From Tuwongella immobilis (GTDB lineage Bacteria > Planctomycetota > Planctomycetia > Gemmatales > Gemmataceae), in NCBI RefSeq assembly GCF_901538355.1, contig NZ_LR593887.1:992001-1056000 (forward strand): a stretch of 64,000 nt of DNA. The letters are read 5' to 3'. Within the stretch, counting starts at the first letter, position 1. Each line of letters starts with the position of its first letter. Positions 55,209 through 64,000 of this stretch are shown here, in pieces. The notes beneath the pieces are model-generated. The model made no database searches, was not told where the DNA came from, and saw only the letters and a program-made list of their open reading frames with translations. A program made the translations under genes and the position numbers.

Positions 55209-56719
55209 CGCGACGATTGTGGCTGATTTTGGCCGTGGTGTTGGCCGCGCACGGACTCATCCGCTTGGCCATTGGCCCGGCGTTGGAATCCGATGATGCC
55301 GATCTGGCGGTGTTCACGCAGTCCTGGGAATGGGGCTTTAGCGAACAACCGCCGCTGTTTTCATGGATTGTCGGGCTGATGACGCCGATTTTCGGCGTGA
55401 ATCTGGCGACGTTGACGCTGGTGCGGATGCTCATGCTCGCCGGAATGCTGCTGGCGATTGGGCGGCTGGCGCGAGTGCTGGCGCCGCAGCAGTCCGACGC
55501 CCCCGCGCGGCTGATTCTCGCCCTCATGCTCATCCCCAATTTTTCTTGGCATGCGCTGATTTTTCTGACGCATTCGATTCTGGCGGTCACATTCTCCATC
55601 CTCATCCTCAAGCAGGTGCTGCACTTGCGGCAGAATCGCAGTTGGGGTGGGTATCTCATCTTGGGGCTGCTCGTCGGGCTGGGCGGACTGAGCAAATATA
55701 CGGTGCTGCCGGTGGTGCTGGCGGCGATGCTGGCATCGTTGGGAGATGCGGCCTCGCGGCGAGCGCTGATCGATCGGCGCATGCTGCTGGCGATTCTGCT
55801 GGCTGGCGGAATCATCACGCCGCATCTGCTGTGGCTGCGGGAGCATTGGGAATCGGTTTGGTCAACGCTCAGCGGCAAGGCGATGCATTCCTCGCAATGG
55901 AATTTGCTGGCGGTGCTGCGTGGGTGTGGGCATTTCGTGCTGCAATGGCTGCTGATTCTGCTGCCGATGGGCGGACTGCTGGCGATGGCGTTCCGCGATG
56001 GGCGATGGCGTGGCATCTGGCGACCAGCCACCGAGGTGGATGCCTGGATGCTGCGTGTGCTGGCAGCGGGAGCGGTGATTTTTGGCCTGCAAATCGTGAT
56101 TCTCGGGGCGGACAAACTCCACGAACGCTGGTATCAGCCGTTTGTGGTGATGTTGCCCATGGTGGTGATCGCTCGCATTTCGCCCAGCGCATGGACCGCG
56201 ATTCGTGAGCGTCGCTATCGCCAGACGATGCTGGTGATGTTCGGGCTGCTGACCATCGCGCGACTGTCGCAGGTGGCCATCGGGGATACGCTGCCGGGCA
56301 GTGCGCCGAAGCGCTTCCCGATTCGGGCGGACTATCGTCCGGTGGCCTTGGAATTGTCACGGGAACAGGCCATCGAGTTTCCGACGGCGGGCCTGATTTT
56401 GGCCAGCGAACGCCAAATCGCGGGCAATCTGCGCGTGCAACTGCCGATGTGGTGGGTGGCGTGCCGCAGTCATTTGGTATACACTCCGCCGCTGCCCGAC
56501 GATTGGCAGTTGCTACCGCTCATCGCCGTGTGGCGGGCCGATGAGGGCGAGTCGATGCCCAAGACACTGCGTCTGTTGGGCGGTGCCAAACTCGACTCCG
56601 TGCTCCACCCCATCGGGCCGATCCACGCCATCGATGCGGGGAGCGAGGCCGCTCCGGTGCCGTTGCGCTGGGTGCGATTGCAAGCCCGGTGGCGGGATGA
56701 TTCGCCGATGATCGATTGA
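55205..56719 (+). CDS. ArnT/GT39-family membrane glycosyltransferase
   Basis: A 504-aa protein with about ten transmembrane helices. The first external loop holds ESDDADLAVFTQSWEWGFSEQPPLFSW (residues 28-54), with the conserved acidic residues (DD/E) of GT39/ArnT-type enzymes. Such enzymes transfer sugars from lipid carriers on the outer face of the membrane. A periplasmic C-terminal part follows the last helix. Its ATG overlaps the stop of the SGNH hydrolase (ATGA, 55205-55208), so the pair is translationally coupled and may modify the same glycan. Substrate unknown. Confidence 0.85.
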   Translation: MTRRLWLILAVVLAAHGLIRLAIGPALESDDADLAVFTQSWEWGFSEQPPLFSWIVGLMTPIFGVNLATLTLVRMLMLAGMLLAIGRLARVLAPQQSDAPARLILALMLIPNFSWHALIFLTHSILAVTFSILILKQVLHLRQNRSWGGYLILGLLVGLGGLSKYTVLPVVLAAMLASLGDAASRRALIDRRMLLAILLAGGIITPHLLWLREHWESVWSTLSGKAMHSSQWNLLAVLRGCGHFVLQWLLILLPMGGLLAMAFRDGRWRGIWRPATEVDAWMLRVLAAGAVIFGLQIVILGADKLHERWYQPFVVMLPMVVIARISPSAWTAIRERRYRQTMLVMFGLLTIARLSQVAIGDTLPGSAPKRFPIRADYRPVALELSREQAIEFPTAGLILASERQIAGNLRVQLPMWWVACRSHLVYTPPLPDDWQLLPLIAVWRADEGESMPKTLRLLGGAKLDSVLHPIGPIHAIDAGSEAAPVPLRWVRLQARWRDDSPMID

Positions 56720-56765
56720 CGCAAGCGACTGCGCATGCGGGAGTTACGCGGCGGAATGAGTCGTC

Positions 56766-58574
56766 TCAGTTCACCCGACCGAACACGGCGGCGGGACGTG
56801 CGGGAGCGACAAACGATTGAGCGATTGCCAACGCGACCTGCTGCCAGGGGAGTGTTCGCGGGCGATGCCATTCGAGCGAGAGTCGATGCAATGCCGTGTC
56901 ACCAATCCAGACATGCGAATATCCCGCGTGCGTGGCACACTGCCAACCAACGGCCGCCTGCTGCGATCCGAATTCGCCCGAATTCTGGGGCCGCTGCGCA
57001 ATCCAGCGAACGCCGCGGTGCAACGGCTCGAACGATTTCAACCATCGGGCCCAACTGTGCGGGCGATTCGCGGGGAGCGGCAGCCGTTCCAATTGAATGA
57101 CGGTCGGCCCGTTGTGCAGCAGACAGGGGTGTTCGTGGCAGTTCCCGAATTCCTGCCAGCTTCCCAGGAGCGTGGAATTTGGCCAATCGCGGCCATCGGT
57201 CGGGCGGGCCGTCGGCGGACAGACGCGACGAAACCAGGGCGGAATGCGAATGACCGAACCATCTCGCAGCGGTTTGATCGCACGCGGTTCCGCAAGCCAC
57301 GCGGCAATCGTCTGGGCGTCTTCCGGCAGCGATCCGTGGATGGTCGACAGCAAGATTCGGCGGCGTTCCAATTCCGCACGCACCCCCATTGGAATGGCGT
57401 CCATTCGGATCTTCGGAATCCCCAGCATGCGCAACCGCGGCATGCCACGAAACCAATTGACACTGGGCAGCCATTTGCAGTCAACCACCGTCAATTCCAA
57501 CAGTTTCGGATGCTGCAATCGGTCTAAAATTCGATGCGTGGTAGATTTCCATCCGACCAACTGGAGGCATCGCAACTGACGTAAGGCCGCCAACGGTTCC
57601 AGACAGGCATCGGGATCGTGGAGATCCGTTTCGATTTCCAACGATTCCAACTGCGAACAGTTCCGAAGCGTCTCGACAAGACCCGATATCGCATGTTGAG
57701 AAGAACGCTGTCGCAGTTCGCGCAACCCGGCCCAATGCTGCGATAAGGGAGCATTCGCTTGGTTGCCGTCTTGAAGGGTGAGCGAGTGTAGCCCGGGCAG
57801 CGACCACAGCGGATCGGTGATGACTTGGCGTGCAGGGGAGTGGAGTGTGAGCGATCGCAAATTGGGAAGAAACGCAAGCCAATTGCGGCTCTCCGATGAG
57901 ATGACGTGGGCCAAACGACGCAGCCCGTTGCGAGTGGTGATCCCCGCCCCCTGAAGATGATGCCACGCGGCTGCGAATTGTTCTCGCTGCGTTCGTCCAC
58001 GAATCTGGGCAAATTGCTCCTCGCGTAATGACGGCCTGCGAAATTCGCTGCTTCCGCCAAACGACAGGGATCGAAGATGTGGGCATGATTGGATCAATGC
58101 GAACCGATCGGCCATCGAGACAGCCGGAGTGACTGAAATCATCAGCGAGCGAAGGTCGCGCAGTGGCATCAGGTGCGTCAGGAAGGTTGATGTTAACCGG
58201 GGAGCTGATCGGCTTTGATTGATGGTGAGTTCCTGAAGCAGTGGGAATTGACGCAAGACGGCGAATTGCTCATCGGTGAATGCGCCTTCCAATCGCAATT
58301 TCACCAGGAAGCAACCGAACCATTCGCATGCATGCGAACCCGAGCGAAATAGCGGGACGAGCGGGGCCAACCAGTCGGCTTCTCGGGCTTGGCGAATCGC
58401 CGCAATCGCGGAATTCCGCTCCTCGGATTGGCGATTCGGCGAACATTCCAGCCGCAGGATCGTCGCTTCGTCCAGGTGGCCCTGTTCTTCCAACCAATCG
58501 GCGGCCACCAGCAGCGGCGTAGGATCATCCGGTGAAAGGATGATCGCGTCGATCAATTCTCGCGGCAAATCCAT
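56766..58574 (-). CDS. TIGR02996-domain LRR protein 1 of 4
   Basis: A 602-aa protein. The N-terminal domain (MDLPRELIDAIILSPDDPTPLLVAADWLEEQGHL) is the TIGR02996 repeat-companion domain. Leucine-rich stretches follow (LRSLMISVTPAVSMAD, LESLEIETDLHDPD, LRCLQLVGWKSTTHRI), then a conserved C-terminal domain including GSWQEFGNCHEHPCLLHNGPTVIQLERLP. The paralogues share this plan. It lies four bases after the stop of paralogue 2. There is no signal peptide, so it is probably cytoplasmic. Function unknown; family knowledge is limited to its expansion in Gemmata-like planctomycetes. Confidence 0.88.
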   Translation of the reverse strand: MDLPRELIDAIILSPDDPTPLLVAADWLEEQGHLDEATILRLECSPNRQSEERNSAIAAIRQAREADWLAPLVPLFRSGSHACEWFGCFLVKLRLEGAFTDEQFAVLRQFPLLQELTINQSRSAPRLTSTFLTHLMPLRDLRSLMISVTPAVSMADRFALIQSCPHLRSLSFGGSSEFRRPSLREEQFAQIRGRTQREQFAAAWHHLQGAGITTRNGLRRLAHVISSESRNWLAFLPNLRSLTLHSPARQVITDPLWSLPGLHSLTLQDGNQANAPLSQHWAGLRELRQRSSQHAISGLVETLRNCSQLESLEIETDLHDPDACLEPLAALRQLRCLQLVGWKSTTHRILDRLQHPKLLELTVVDCKWLPSVNWFRGMPRLRMLGIPKIRMDAIPMGVRAELERRRILLSTIHGSLPEDAQTIAAWLAEPRAIKPLRDGSVIRIPPWFRRVCPPTARPTDGRDWPNSTLLGSWQEFGNCHEHPCLLHNGPTVIQLERLPLPANRPHSWARWLKSFEPLHRGVRWIAQRPQNSGEFGSQQAAVGWQCATHAGYSHVWIGDTALHRLSLEWHRPRTLPWQQVALAIAQSFVAPARPAAVFGRVN

Positions 58575-58578
58575 TGTC

Positions 58579-60390
58579 TCAACCCTTCTGCGGACGTTGC
58601 ACCATTTGAGCCAACGTCGTGAAATAGTCTGTCCAATTCACGACGCGAAGACAACTCCCAACGCCCGACAATCGCAGAATTCCAGAACCGCACTGCCAGA
58701 CCACTTGGAGTCCGAGCCGATCATCGTCCCGATAGTTTGCTGCGTCATCGCCCAAGCCGGGCACCTCGTGGCTGAAGCTGTTCAGTCGTAGCGGCCACTG
58801 GAGCCAAGAACGCAACGAGCCGGGACCGGTCGCCGGGAGTGGCTCGTCCATCTCGGTGGTTGCCTCGGCTGGCGTGGCGGAATTCGCCAGTTCCGGCGGC
58901 TCGATCCATTCCCAGTGGATGCGTGCGGGGGCGTAGCTGCAACCCTCGATCGCGTCGCGGAATGGGCCGAATTCCCGAACCGATGCAACCAGGCGTGGGC
59001 CGTTGGTGCGGGTGGCCCGCTCCTGGTCGCTGGCGATGATCCAATCGGGCGGCACGGGAAACCGCCAGCGTCCGCCGTGGGGATCGATCCATTCCTGCCA
59101 GGTGCAGAATGTCTCGAAAAACCGCCGCAATTGTTCCATTTCGTTCGGCTCGCTCAAATCGGACGCCCAGACGCCGATTGCGGCCAACTCTCGCCGCCAA
59201 ATGCCACTTTCGAAGTCATCCGAATTGGAATCGTACCAGATTCGCAGTTTCGGTAATCCGACGTGTGGGTCGGTGTTGCGATACGACTCCTGAATCGGCA
59301 TCGCCAGTTCGATCAATTCCGGCAGGCGAACCGCGTTCAATTGCGGAGCGGGAGCCTTCTCCCATGCACCGTGTAATACGCGAAGCCCGGGATGAAATGA
59401 CAGCTCTTGCCAAAATTGGTTCGCATCGTCGATGGGTGCCCGAAATGCGAACATCTCCAACTGCGGATGCGATTGCAACCATCGGGCCAAGTCGCGGGCC
59501 GGGATTGGCAGATTGTCGGTCGTCAACGACAGTTCGCGCAGATGGGGCAACTGCGGCCATGATCCGAAATCCGTGGCCCGGCAGCGAATCAACCGCAGTG
59601 ATTCCAATTGCGAACATGCTGCGAGATGCTCCAGCCCATCAGGCGACAGCCGATGAATCGACAGGTGACGCAAATGCGGATCGAGCCGGGCAAACAGTCC
59701 ATCCGAATGCCACGACTGCGAGTCATACCGCGACTCGGTGGGACTCAGGCAGACATGGTGTGACCCCAACATCGCTTGGATGGCCTGGGTGCGAGCGATG
59801 GGCGGAAGTTCCGTGATGGCTTGGCGCTTGGCGGCATGGAAGCGGTCCATTTGCGCGGTGAGGAGGTTGAATCCGAATCGCGTGTGAACGTCTGCAATCC
59901 GAAGCTGCGGAAATGACCCCAGTTGCACGACTTGCGCTGGCGTGAGTTCCTGACACCGCAGGGGAAGTTGCAACCGGGTCAACCCGCGGAGTGGCAGAAT
60001 CGCCTCAATGGCGCTCGGGGCCAAACCGTCTGGCGAGACGATGGTCAGTTCCTGCAAGGTGGGCAGATGTCTCAGATGCGCCAGAAGTTCCGCGTCGGGC
60101 GTGCCGCGAATTTCCAGAATGGAGGGAAATCCAGATCGAAACAGAAGCCCACGACGCACATAGGGGAGTAATGGCCCAAGCGGTTCGAGCAGTCGATTGG
60201 CGAGCTGAGTTCTGATTTCGTGAATCGGAATCCCCGCGCTGGGGAAGCGATCCAGTTGAATCCGCACCAGAAGTGCCCAATCGGTTTCGCCTTGTTCTTC
60301 AAGCCAATCGGCGGCCAGCAATCGTGGGGTCGGATCATCCCCCGCGTACCAAATGGCTTCCAACAGTGGCTGGGGAAGTTGGGGAATCAT
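58579..60390 (-). CDS. TIGR02996-domain LRR protein 2 of 4
   Basis: A 603-aa protein. The N-terminal domain is PQPLLEAIWYAGDDPTPRLLAADWLEEQGETD, then LRR stretches (LQELTIVSPDGLAPSAIEA, LRELSLTTDNLPIPARDL), then a C-terminal domain containing SVREFGPFRDAIEGC and WQCGSGILRLSGVG. GGAG is nine bases before the ATG at 60390. Its ATG overlaps the stop of the next gene (ATGA, 60387-60390), which shows translational coupling. It is similar in plan to the neighbours but divergent in sequence. Confidence 0.88.
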   Translation of the reverse strand: MIPQLPQPLLEAIWYAGDDPTPRLLAADWLEEQGETDWALLVRIQLDRFPSAGIPIHEIRTQLANRLLEPLGPLLPYVRRGLLFRSGFPSILEIRGTPDAELLAHLRHLPTLQELTIVSPDGLAPSAIEAILPLRGLTRLQLPLRCQELTPAQVVQLGSFPQLRIADVHTRFGFNLLTAQMDRFHAAKRQAITELPPIARTQAIQAMLGSHHVCLSPTESRYDSQSWHSDGLFARLDPHLRHLSIHRLSPDGLEHLAACSQLESLRLIRCRATDFGSWPQLPHLRELSLTTDNLPIPARDLARWLQSHPQLEMFAFRAPIDDANQFWQELSFHPGLRVLHGAWEKAPAPQLNAVRLPELIELAMPIQESYRNTDPHVGLPKLRIWYDSNSDDFESGIWRRELAAIGVWASDLSEPNEMEQLRRFFETFCTWQEWIDPHGGRWRFPVPPDWIIASDQERATRTNGPRLVASVREFGPFRDAIEGCSYAPARIHWEWIEPPELANSATPAEATTEMDEPLPATGPGSLRSWLQWPLRLNSFSHEVPGLGDDAANYRDDDRLGLQVVWQCGSGILRLSGVGSCLRVVNWTDYFTTLAQMVQRPQKG

Positions 60391-62189
60391 TTCGGCGATC
60401 TCCGGGTACGTTTGGGAGATTCCAATGCGGGGAATCGCAGCGAGCGAATGACCGCGCGAATCAGCGGCAGCGCCAACTGGCTGCGCTGTTCGGGGTGTTC
60501 CGCCAGCAGCCGCACCAGATGCGTTGGCGTGATCCAGACGGCTCGTGTGCCCGACAGCCAGCCGTGATTCCAACTCAACACACGCAGCGTCGTCTTTTGC
60601 GGCGATTCCACGGCGTGAAAATTGCTCCAATCCACGCGGACCAATCCGGTGGTCGGGCCGGTGAGCCACTCGCGGGAGCGGACGGCACCGGCGGGGCGTT
60701 CCAAGCGTTCCAGCCAGATGCGAATCCCGCCCAGCCAGCACATTTGCGGGAATTCCGCAGTGGCATCCTCGGCGAATTCTGTCCATGCGCCCAATGGTTG
60801 AATCTCGCTCACCTGGTCGGCATGCGGCGCGGCCACAGCCCCATGAGCGGCCATCCACCGCGGCATCTGCATCGTCATGCCATCGGGCAGATTCGGCACC
60901 GGCTGCCATTGTGATTCGGGAATTCGGCCATTGATCGCGCAATCCGGCAGCATCTGCTCCCAATCCAGACGGTTTTCATCCGATCCTTTCAGAAGCAGCG
61001 AATGCAGATGCGGAAATTGCGAGCGAATCCACTCGGGAGTGATTCCCGTGGGGAGTTTGCCGAAGGCGAGTTCGCGCACCTTGGGACGTGGCTGGAGCTT
61101 CCAGTGTTCCAATGTGGTGGGATTGGCGAGATTCCAATGCAACACCCGCAATTCTGGGAGATTGCCCACGATGCCGAATTGCTGATTCGCCGGGACCAGC
61201 GTGCCGCGAATCCCCAACGAGCGCAGTCGGGGGAGCGGCTGACGCGGCAGCAGGGCATCGTTGATGGGGAAGCGGGCGTGGATGGTGAAATCTTCCAATT
61301 CGGGAAGTTCCTGCAACGCATTGGGAACCCACCCGCTAACATCTTCCAGCGATAGCGAGCGCACCGTGTCGCAGGAACGCAGCCCGACAATGCGAGAATT
61401 GGTCTGGCGATGAATTTCGATGCGGCGCAATCCCGGCAGATTGGCGGCGAATTGCAGCGCACTGCGTGGCGGATTGATGATCGTTACGATGTCCAATCCC
61501 GTGGTGGTGCTGGTGAGCATTTTGCCCAGTTTGGCGCGATAGGCGGTCTGCTGGTCGTCGTCGGGGAGTTTCTCGCTTTGTTGTGCCCAGGCACGCTTCA
61601 GCCACCCGCGCAGCGAGGTCAGCAGCGAGCCACCCCATCGCCCCCCGCGAATTCGCAATTGCTTCACCCGAGTTAACACGATGATCGGCTGAAGATCGGC
61701 GGTCCTGAGTTGCTGACCGGGGAACCATAACTCGATGGTGCGCAGATTCGATAGCTTGGCGACTTGCTCCAGAATCGTGCGTGGCGTGCCGCTTTGCCAG
61801 CGCAAGCGCAGGCGTTCGATGAACGGCTCGATGGCAAATTGTGCGAGTGCGGCTTCGGGCAAGGCGTGATCGGTCAGGATTTCCCGAATCATGCCGCGAT
61901 GAAAATGCACCTGCAACTGCCTGTCTCGTACCACCGGCGCGAGTGGGCCGACCCAGGTGAGTTGGTGGGCCAGCAGCAGTTCGGTTTCTTGCTGGGTGAG
62001 TTCCACGCGGCGGCGTTCGTTGCGAATGCGTTTCTGGCGCATCTCGGCCAGCTCGCATTGCACGCGAATGAAGGCGGCTCGGTCAGTTTCGCCCTGTTCT
62101 TCGAGCCAATCGGCGGCCACCAATCGGGGGGAGTCCGAATCGGGGGCGGCCAGAATCGCGGTCTGCAAATCCTCGGGAAGCACCAGCAT
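60387..62189 (-). CDS. TIGR02996-domain LRR protein 3 of 4
   Basis: A 600-aa protein. It starts VLPEDLQTAILAAPDSDSPRLVAADWLEEQGETDRAAFIRVQCELAEMRQKRIR, the classic domain plus a coiled-coil extension. LRR strands follow (LRTIELWFPGQQLRTADLQPI, LEDFTIHARFPINDALLP). The C-terminal domain includes LGAWTEFAEDATAEFPQMCWLGGIRIWLERLERPAGAVRSREWLTGP, closely matching paralogue 4. GGGAG is seven bases before the ATG at 62189. It is separated from paralogue 4 by 26 bases. Confidence 0.88.
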   Translation of the reverse strand: MLVLPEDLQTAILAAPDSDSPRLVAADWLEEQGETDRAAFIRVQCELAEMRQKRIRNERRRVELTQQETELLLAHQLTWVGPLAPVVRDRQLQVHFHRGMIREILTDHALPEAALAQFAIEPFIERLRLRWQSGTPRTILEQVAKLSNLRTIELWFPGQQLRTADLQPIIVLTRVKQLRIRGGRWGGSLLTSLRGWLKRAWAQQSEKLPDDDQQTAYRAKLGKMLTSTTTGLDIVTIINPPRSALQFAANLPGLRRIEIHRQTNSRIVGLRSCDTVRSLSLEDVSGWVPNALQELPELEDFTIHARFPINDALLPRQPLPRLRSLGIRGTLVPANQQFGIVGNLPELRVLHWNLANPTTLEHWKLQPRPKVRELAFGKLPTGITPEWIRSQFPHLHSLLLKGSDENRLDWEQMLPDCAINGRIPESQWQPVPNLPDGMTMQMPRWMAAHGAVAAPHADQVSEIQPLGAWTEFAEDATAEFPQMCWLGGIRIWLERLERPAGAVRSREWLTGPTTGLVRVDWSNFHAVESPQKTTLRVLSWNHGWLSGTRAVWITPTHLVRLLAEHPEQRSQLALPLIRAVIRSLRFPALESPKRTRRSPK

Positions 62190-62215
62190 GGCTCGACTCC
62201 CATGAGAGAGAAGGA

Positions 62216-64000
62216 TTACATTCCTTGGGGCGGACGCACCGACGCGATCAGATCCAGAATGCGGCGATACCAATCGGCAATGCGATAATTGCTGAACTCC
62301 GCCATCAGCCGCAGCACCGATTGCTTGCCCATCCAGACCGCGCGAATTCCGCAGAATTCTTGCAGATCCCAGCGCAGCACCCGTGGCTCGGGCCGCACCG
62401 ATTCGTTGACTTTGATGAAGGCGCTCCAATTGGCACCGACAAACGGCGTGGGCGGGCCGGTGAGCCAATCGCGGGCATTCATCACACCCAGCGGCGTTTC
62501 GATTCGTTCCAGCCAAATCCGAGTCGGGTGCAGGATGCAGCAATCCGGCCATTCGTGCGTGGTGCCGAACTCCCGCCACCCCGCCAGGGTGACGACTCCC
62601 GACGTGGCCGAGGGCGATTTCGCATCGGGAATCGCTTCCAGGCCGTTGGGCAGTTGCAGTGACAGCGTCGGAATCGCGTCTTCCGCAGGCGATTTGGCCT
62701 TCGCCCCACGCCGGGGAGCGGTCGCCGGTCGTGGCTCATTCGGGCCGAACAGCGGCAATTCGACCAAATGACTGCGATCGGGCGGCACCAGATCCAACAT
62801 GGCCTGCATGGATGCATATTCGGGCACAAACAGATTGGATTGTGCCAGCCGTTGCGCGCTTTCAATCGATGTTGGCATCAGGCTCGAAAGCGTCTCCAAT
62901 TTCGGGAATTGGCTGCGGTGTTCGAGAATGGTTTCGGGGAGGATTCGGGCGGCTAACTCGCGCAATTCCGGGAAGTGGAATCCCGCCAGCCGAGTGGCAT
63001 CGATCCAATCGAGCAATCGCAGCACCCGCAGCGTGCGGGAGTGATTCAGCGGGCGAAGCACGGTGCCGGGCGTGCCGATTGGCATCTGAATGTTGAGGAT
63101 TTCGAGTCGTTCTTGCCGGGCCAACCATTCGCCCAATCCGGGAGCGTGACTGACCCGATGATCCAAGAAATGCAGTTCGCGGAACTGCGTGCAATTGGCC
63201 AGGATTTCCGGCAATTCCGGGGGATATTCCAACAGTTCCAGCGATTCGATCTGCGGAAGTTGGGCCAGACTGCGCAAATTGGTGGCGCTGCAGCGAAACA
63301 GTCGCACCCGGCGAAGCGTGGTGAGCGAGCGGGCAATGTTGATTTCTTGTCGCGGAATGTGCGAAATGCTCATCGTGTCTAATCCGCTGACACTGGTGCG
63401 GACGACGGGCCGCAGCCGCGCTCGCAAGTCGCTGAGCCGACCCGATTCATCGGTGGAATGCTCTTGCGTTTTCTCGCGTTGGGAATTGAGTCGGCGACGA
63501 TTCGCACTGCTAATCAGCGAGCGTCCTTGATGCGCAACCTGGATGTCGGTCAATCGCGGATGCTGCGTGAGCGGTTGCAGTTCCTCCCATTCCAAGGGCG
63601 GGCGATTGATCGCCAGATGCACCGTTCGCAAATCCCGACAGGGGAGCAAAACAGCGAGCCAATCCGGTGGCACGGGGGGCGTGATTTGCACTGCCAAGAA
63701 TCGCAGAAACGGGACACGCGTGAGCATCGCCGTGAAGCTGTCCCAATTCACGGGCAGAATGCCGAACAGATAGGTGGGGAAGCCCCGCCAGAACTGCACG
63801 GGGCTGAAAATGGCCGTGTTTAATTCGGATTCCGCGAGCCAGCGGTTGCCGTTCAGTTGCCATAATTCCGCTTCGCGGCTCGTCAATTCGCTATAATTTT
63901 TGGGGCGTTTCACCCGCACATTGGCTTCGCGGATCTTGGCCAGTTCGCATTGCACGCGAATGAATTCGGCCCGGTCGGCGTCGCCCTGTTCGATGTACCA
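62216..64000 (-). CDS. TIGR02996-domain LRR protein 4 of 4 (5' end outside window)
   Basis: The frame is open to the window edge; 594 residues are visible. The first visible residues (WYIEQGDADRAEFIRVQCELAKI) are the second half of the TIGR02996 domain, so only about 30 residues are missing. LRR stretches (LRTVHLAINRPPLEWEELQ, IESLELLEYPPELPEI) and the shared C-terminal domain (LAGWREFGTTHEWPDCCILHPTRIWLERIETPLGVMNARDWLTGPP) follow. It is most similar to paralogue 3 in its C-terminal motif. The cluster continues or starts beyond the edge. Confidence 0.87.
   Translation of the reverse strand, partial: WYIEQGDADRAEFIRVQCELAKIREANVRVKRPKNYSELTSREAELWQLNGNRWLAESELNTAIFSPVQFWRGFPTYLFGILPVNWDSFTAMLTRVPFLRFLAVQITPPVPPDWLAVLLPCRDLRTVHLAINRPPLEWEELQPLTQHPRLTDIQVAHQGRSLISSANRRRLNSQREKTQEHSTDESGRLSDLRARLRPVVRTSVSGLDTMSISHIPRQEINIARSLTTLRRVRLFRCSATNLRSLAQLPQIESLELLEYPPELPEILANCTQFRELHFLDHRVSHAPGLGEWLARQERLEILNIQMPIGTPGTVLRPLNHSRTLRVLRLLDWIDATRLAGFHFPELRELAARILPETILEHRSQFPKLETLSSLMPTSIESAQRLAQSNLFVPEYASMQAMLDLVPPDRSHLVELPLFGPNEPRPATAPRRGAKAKSPAEDAIPTLSLQLPNGLEAIPDAKSPSATSGVVTLAGWREFGTTHEWPDCCILHPTRIWLERIETPLGVMNARDWLTGPPTPFVGANWSAFIKVNESVRPEPRVLRWDLQEFCGIRAVWMGKQSVLRLMAEFSNYRIADWYRRILDLIASVRPPQGM

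Overview
This is a GC-rich chromosomal window from a planctomycete, most likely a Gemmata-like member (Gemmataceae). The evidence is several giant Ser/Thr kinases fused to WD40 repeats, a planctomycete-type ECF sigma factor, a DUF1501 protein, a surface beta-strand-repeat protein carrying an LESLDERVVP N-terminal motif, and a tandem block of LRR proteins with the ADWLEEQG (TIGR02996-type) N-terminal domain. The genus cannot be fixed from the sequence. I found no rRNA, tRNA, CRISPR array, prophage or recognisable insertion sequence.

Layout. 1-6.3 kb: a truncated surface protein, then an ECF sigma factor divergent from a kinase-WD40 protein. 6.4-9.2 kb: a four-TM KAP-type P-loop NTPase whose 3' half is strikingly AT-rich. 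9.2-14.9 kb: a HAD acid phosphatase, an unknown membrane protein, and a short run of membrane protein, DUF58 protein, BatD-like protein and coiled-coil lipoprotein. 15.1-22.7 kb: metabolic genes (TIM-barrel isomerase, YpsA-like protein, ndk, treZ, larC) and a TPR protein. 22.7-24.5 kb: a gene-poor, hairpin-rich stretch with two small membrane proteins and a candidate structured RNA. 24.5-33.6 kb: purB, small secreted proteins, a zinc/RHH protein, an extended SBP5 protein, a NhaD-like antiporter and a PlsY-DUF4149 fusion. 33.6-46 kb: a second kinase-WD40 protein, hrpB, a membrane spermidine-synthase-like protein and a 1132-aa lipoprotein. 46-56.7 kb: metG, a sialidase-like protein, an EVE protein, a DUF1501 protein, icd, an SDR, and an SGNH hydrolase coupled to a GT39-type enzyme. 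56.7-64 kb: four tandem TIGR02996/LRR paralogues, the last cut by the window edge.

Most of the window is ordinary housekeeping sequence in short operons. The parts worth a second look are the mosaic KAP NTPase, the ECF/kinase pair with an AT-rich palindrome in its shared promoter, the PlsY-DUF4149 fusion, the coupled LRR paralogue array, a hairpin sequence shared by two distant intergenic sites, and a multibranched structured element at 23583-23718. No multi-gene novel system is proven by this sequence alone. Starts were chosen mainly by Shine-Dalgarno spacing, and most differ from the longest possible ORF.
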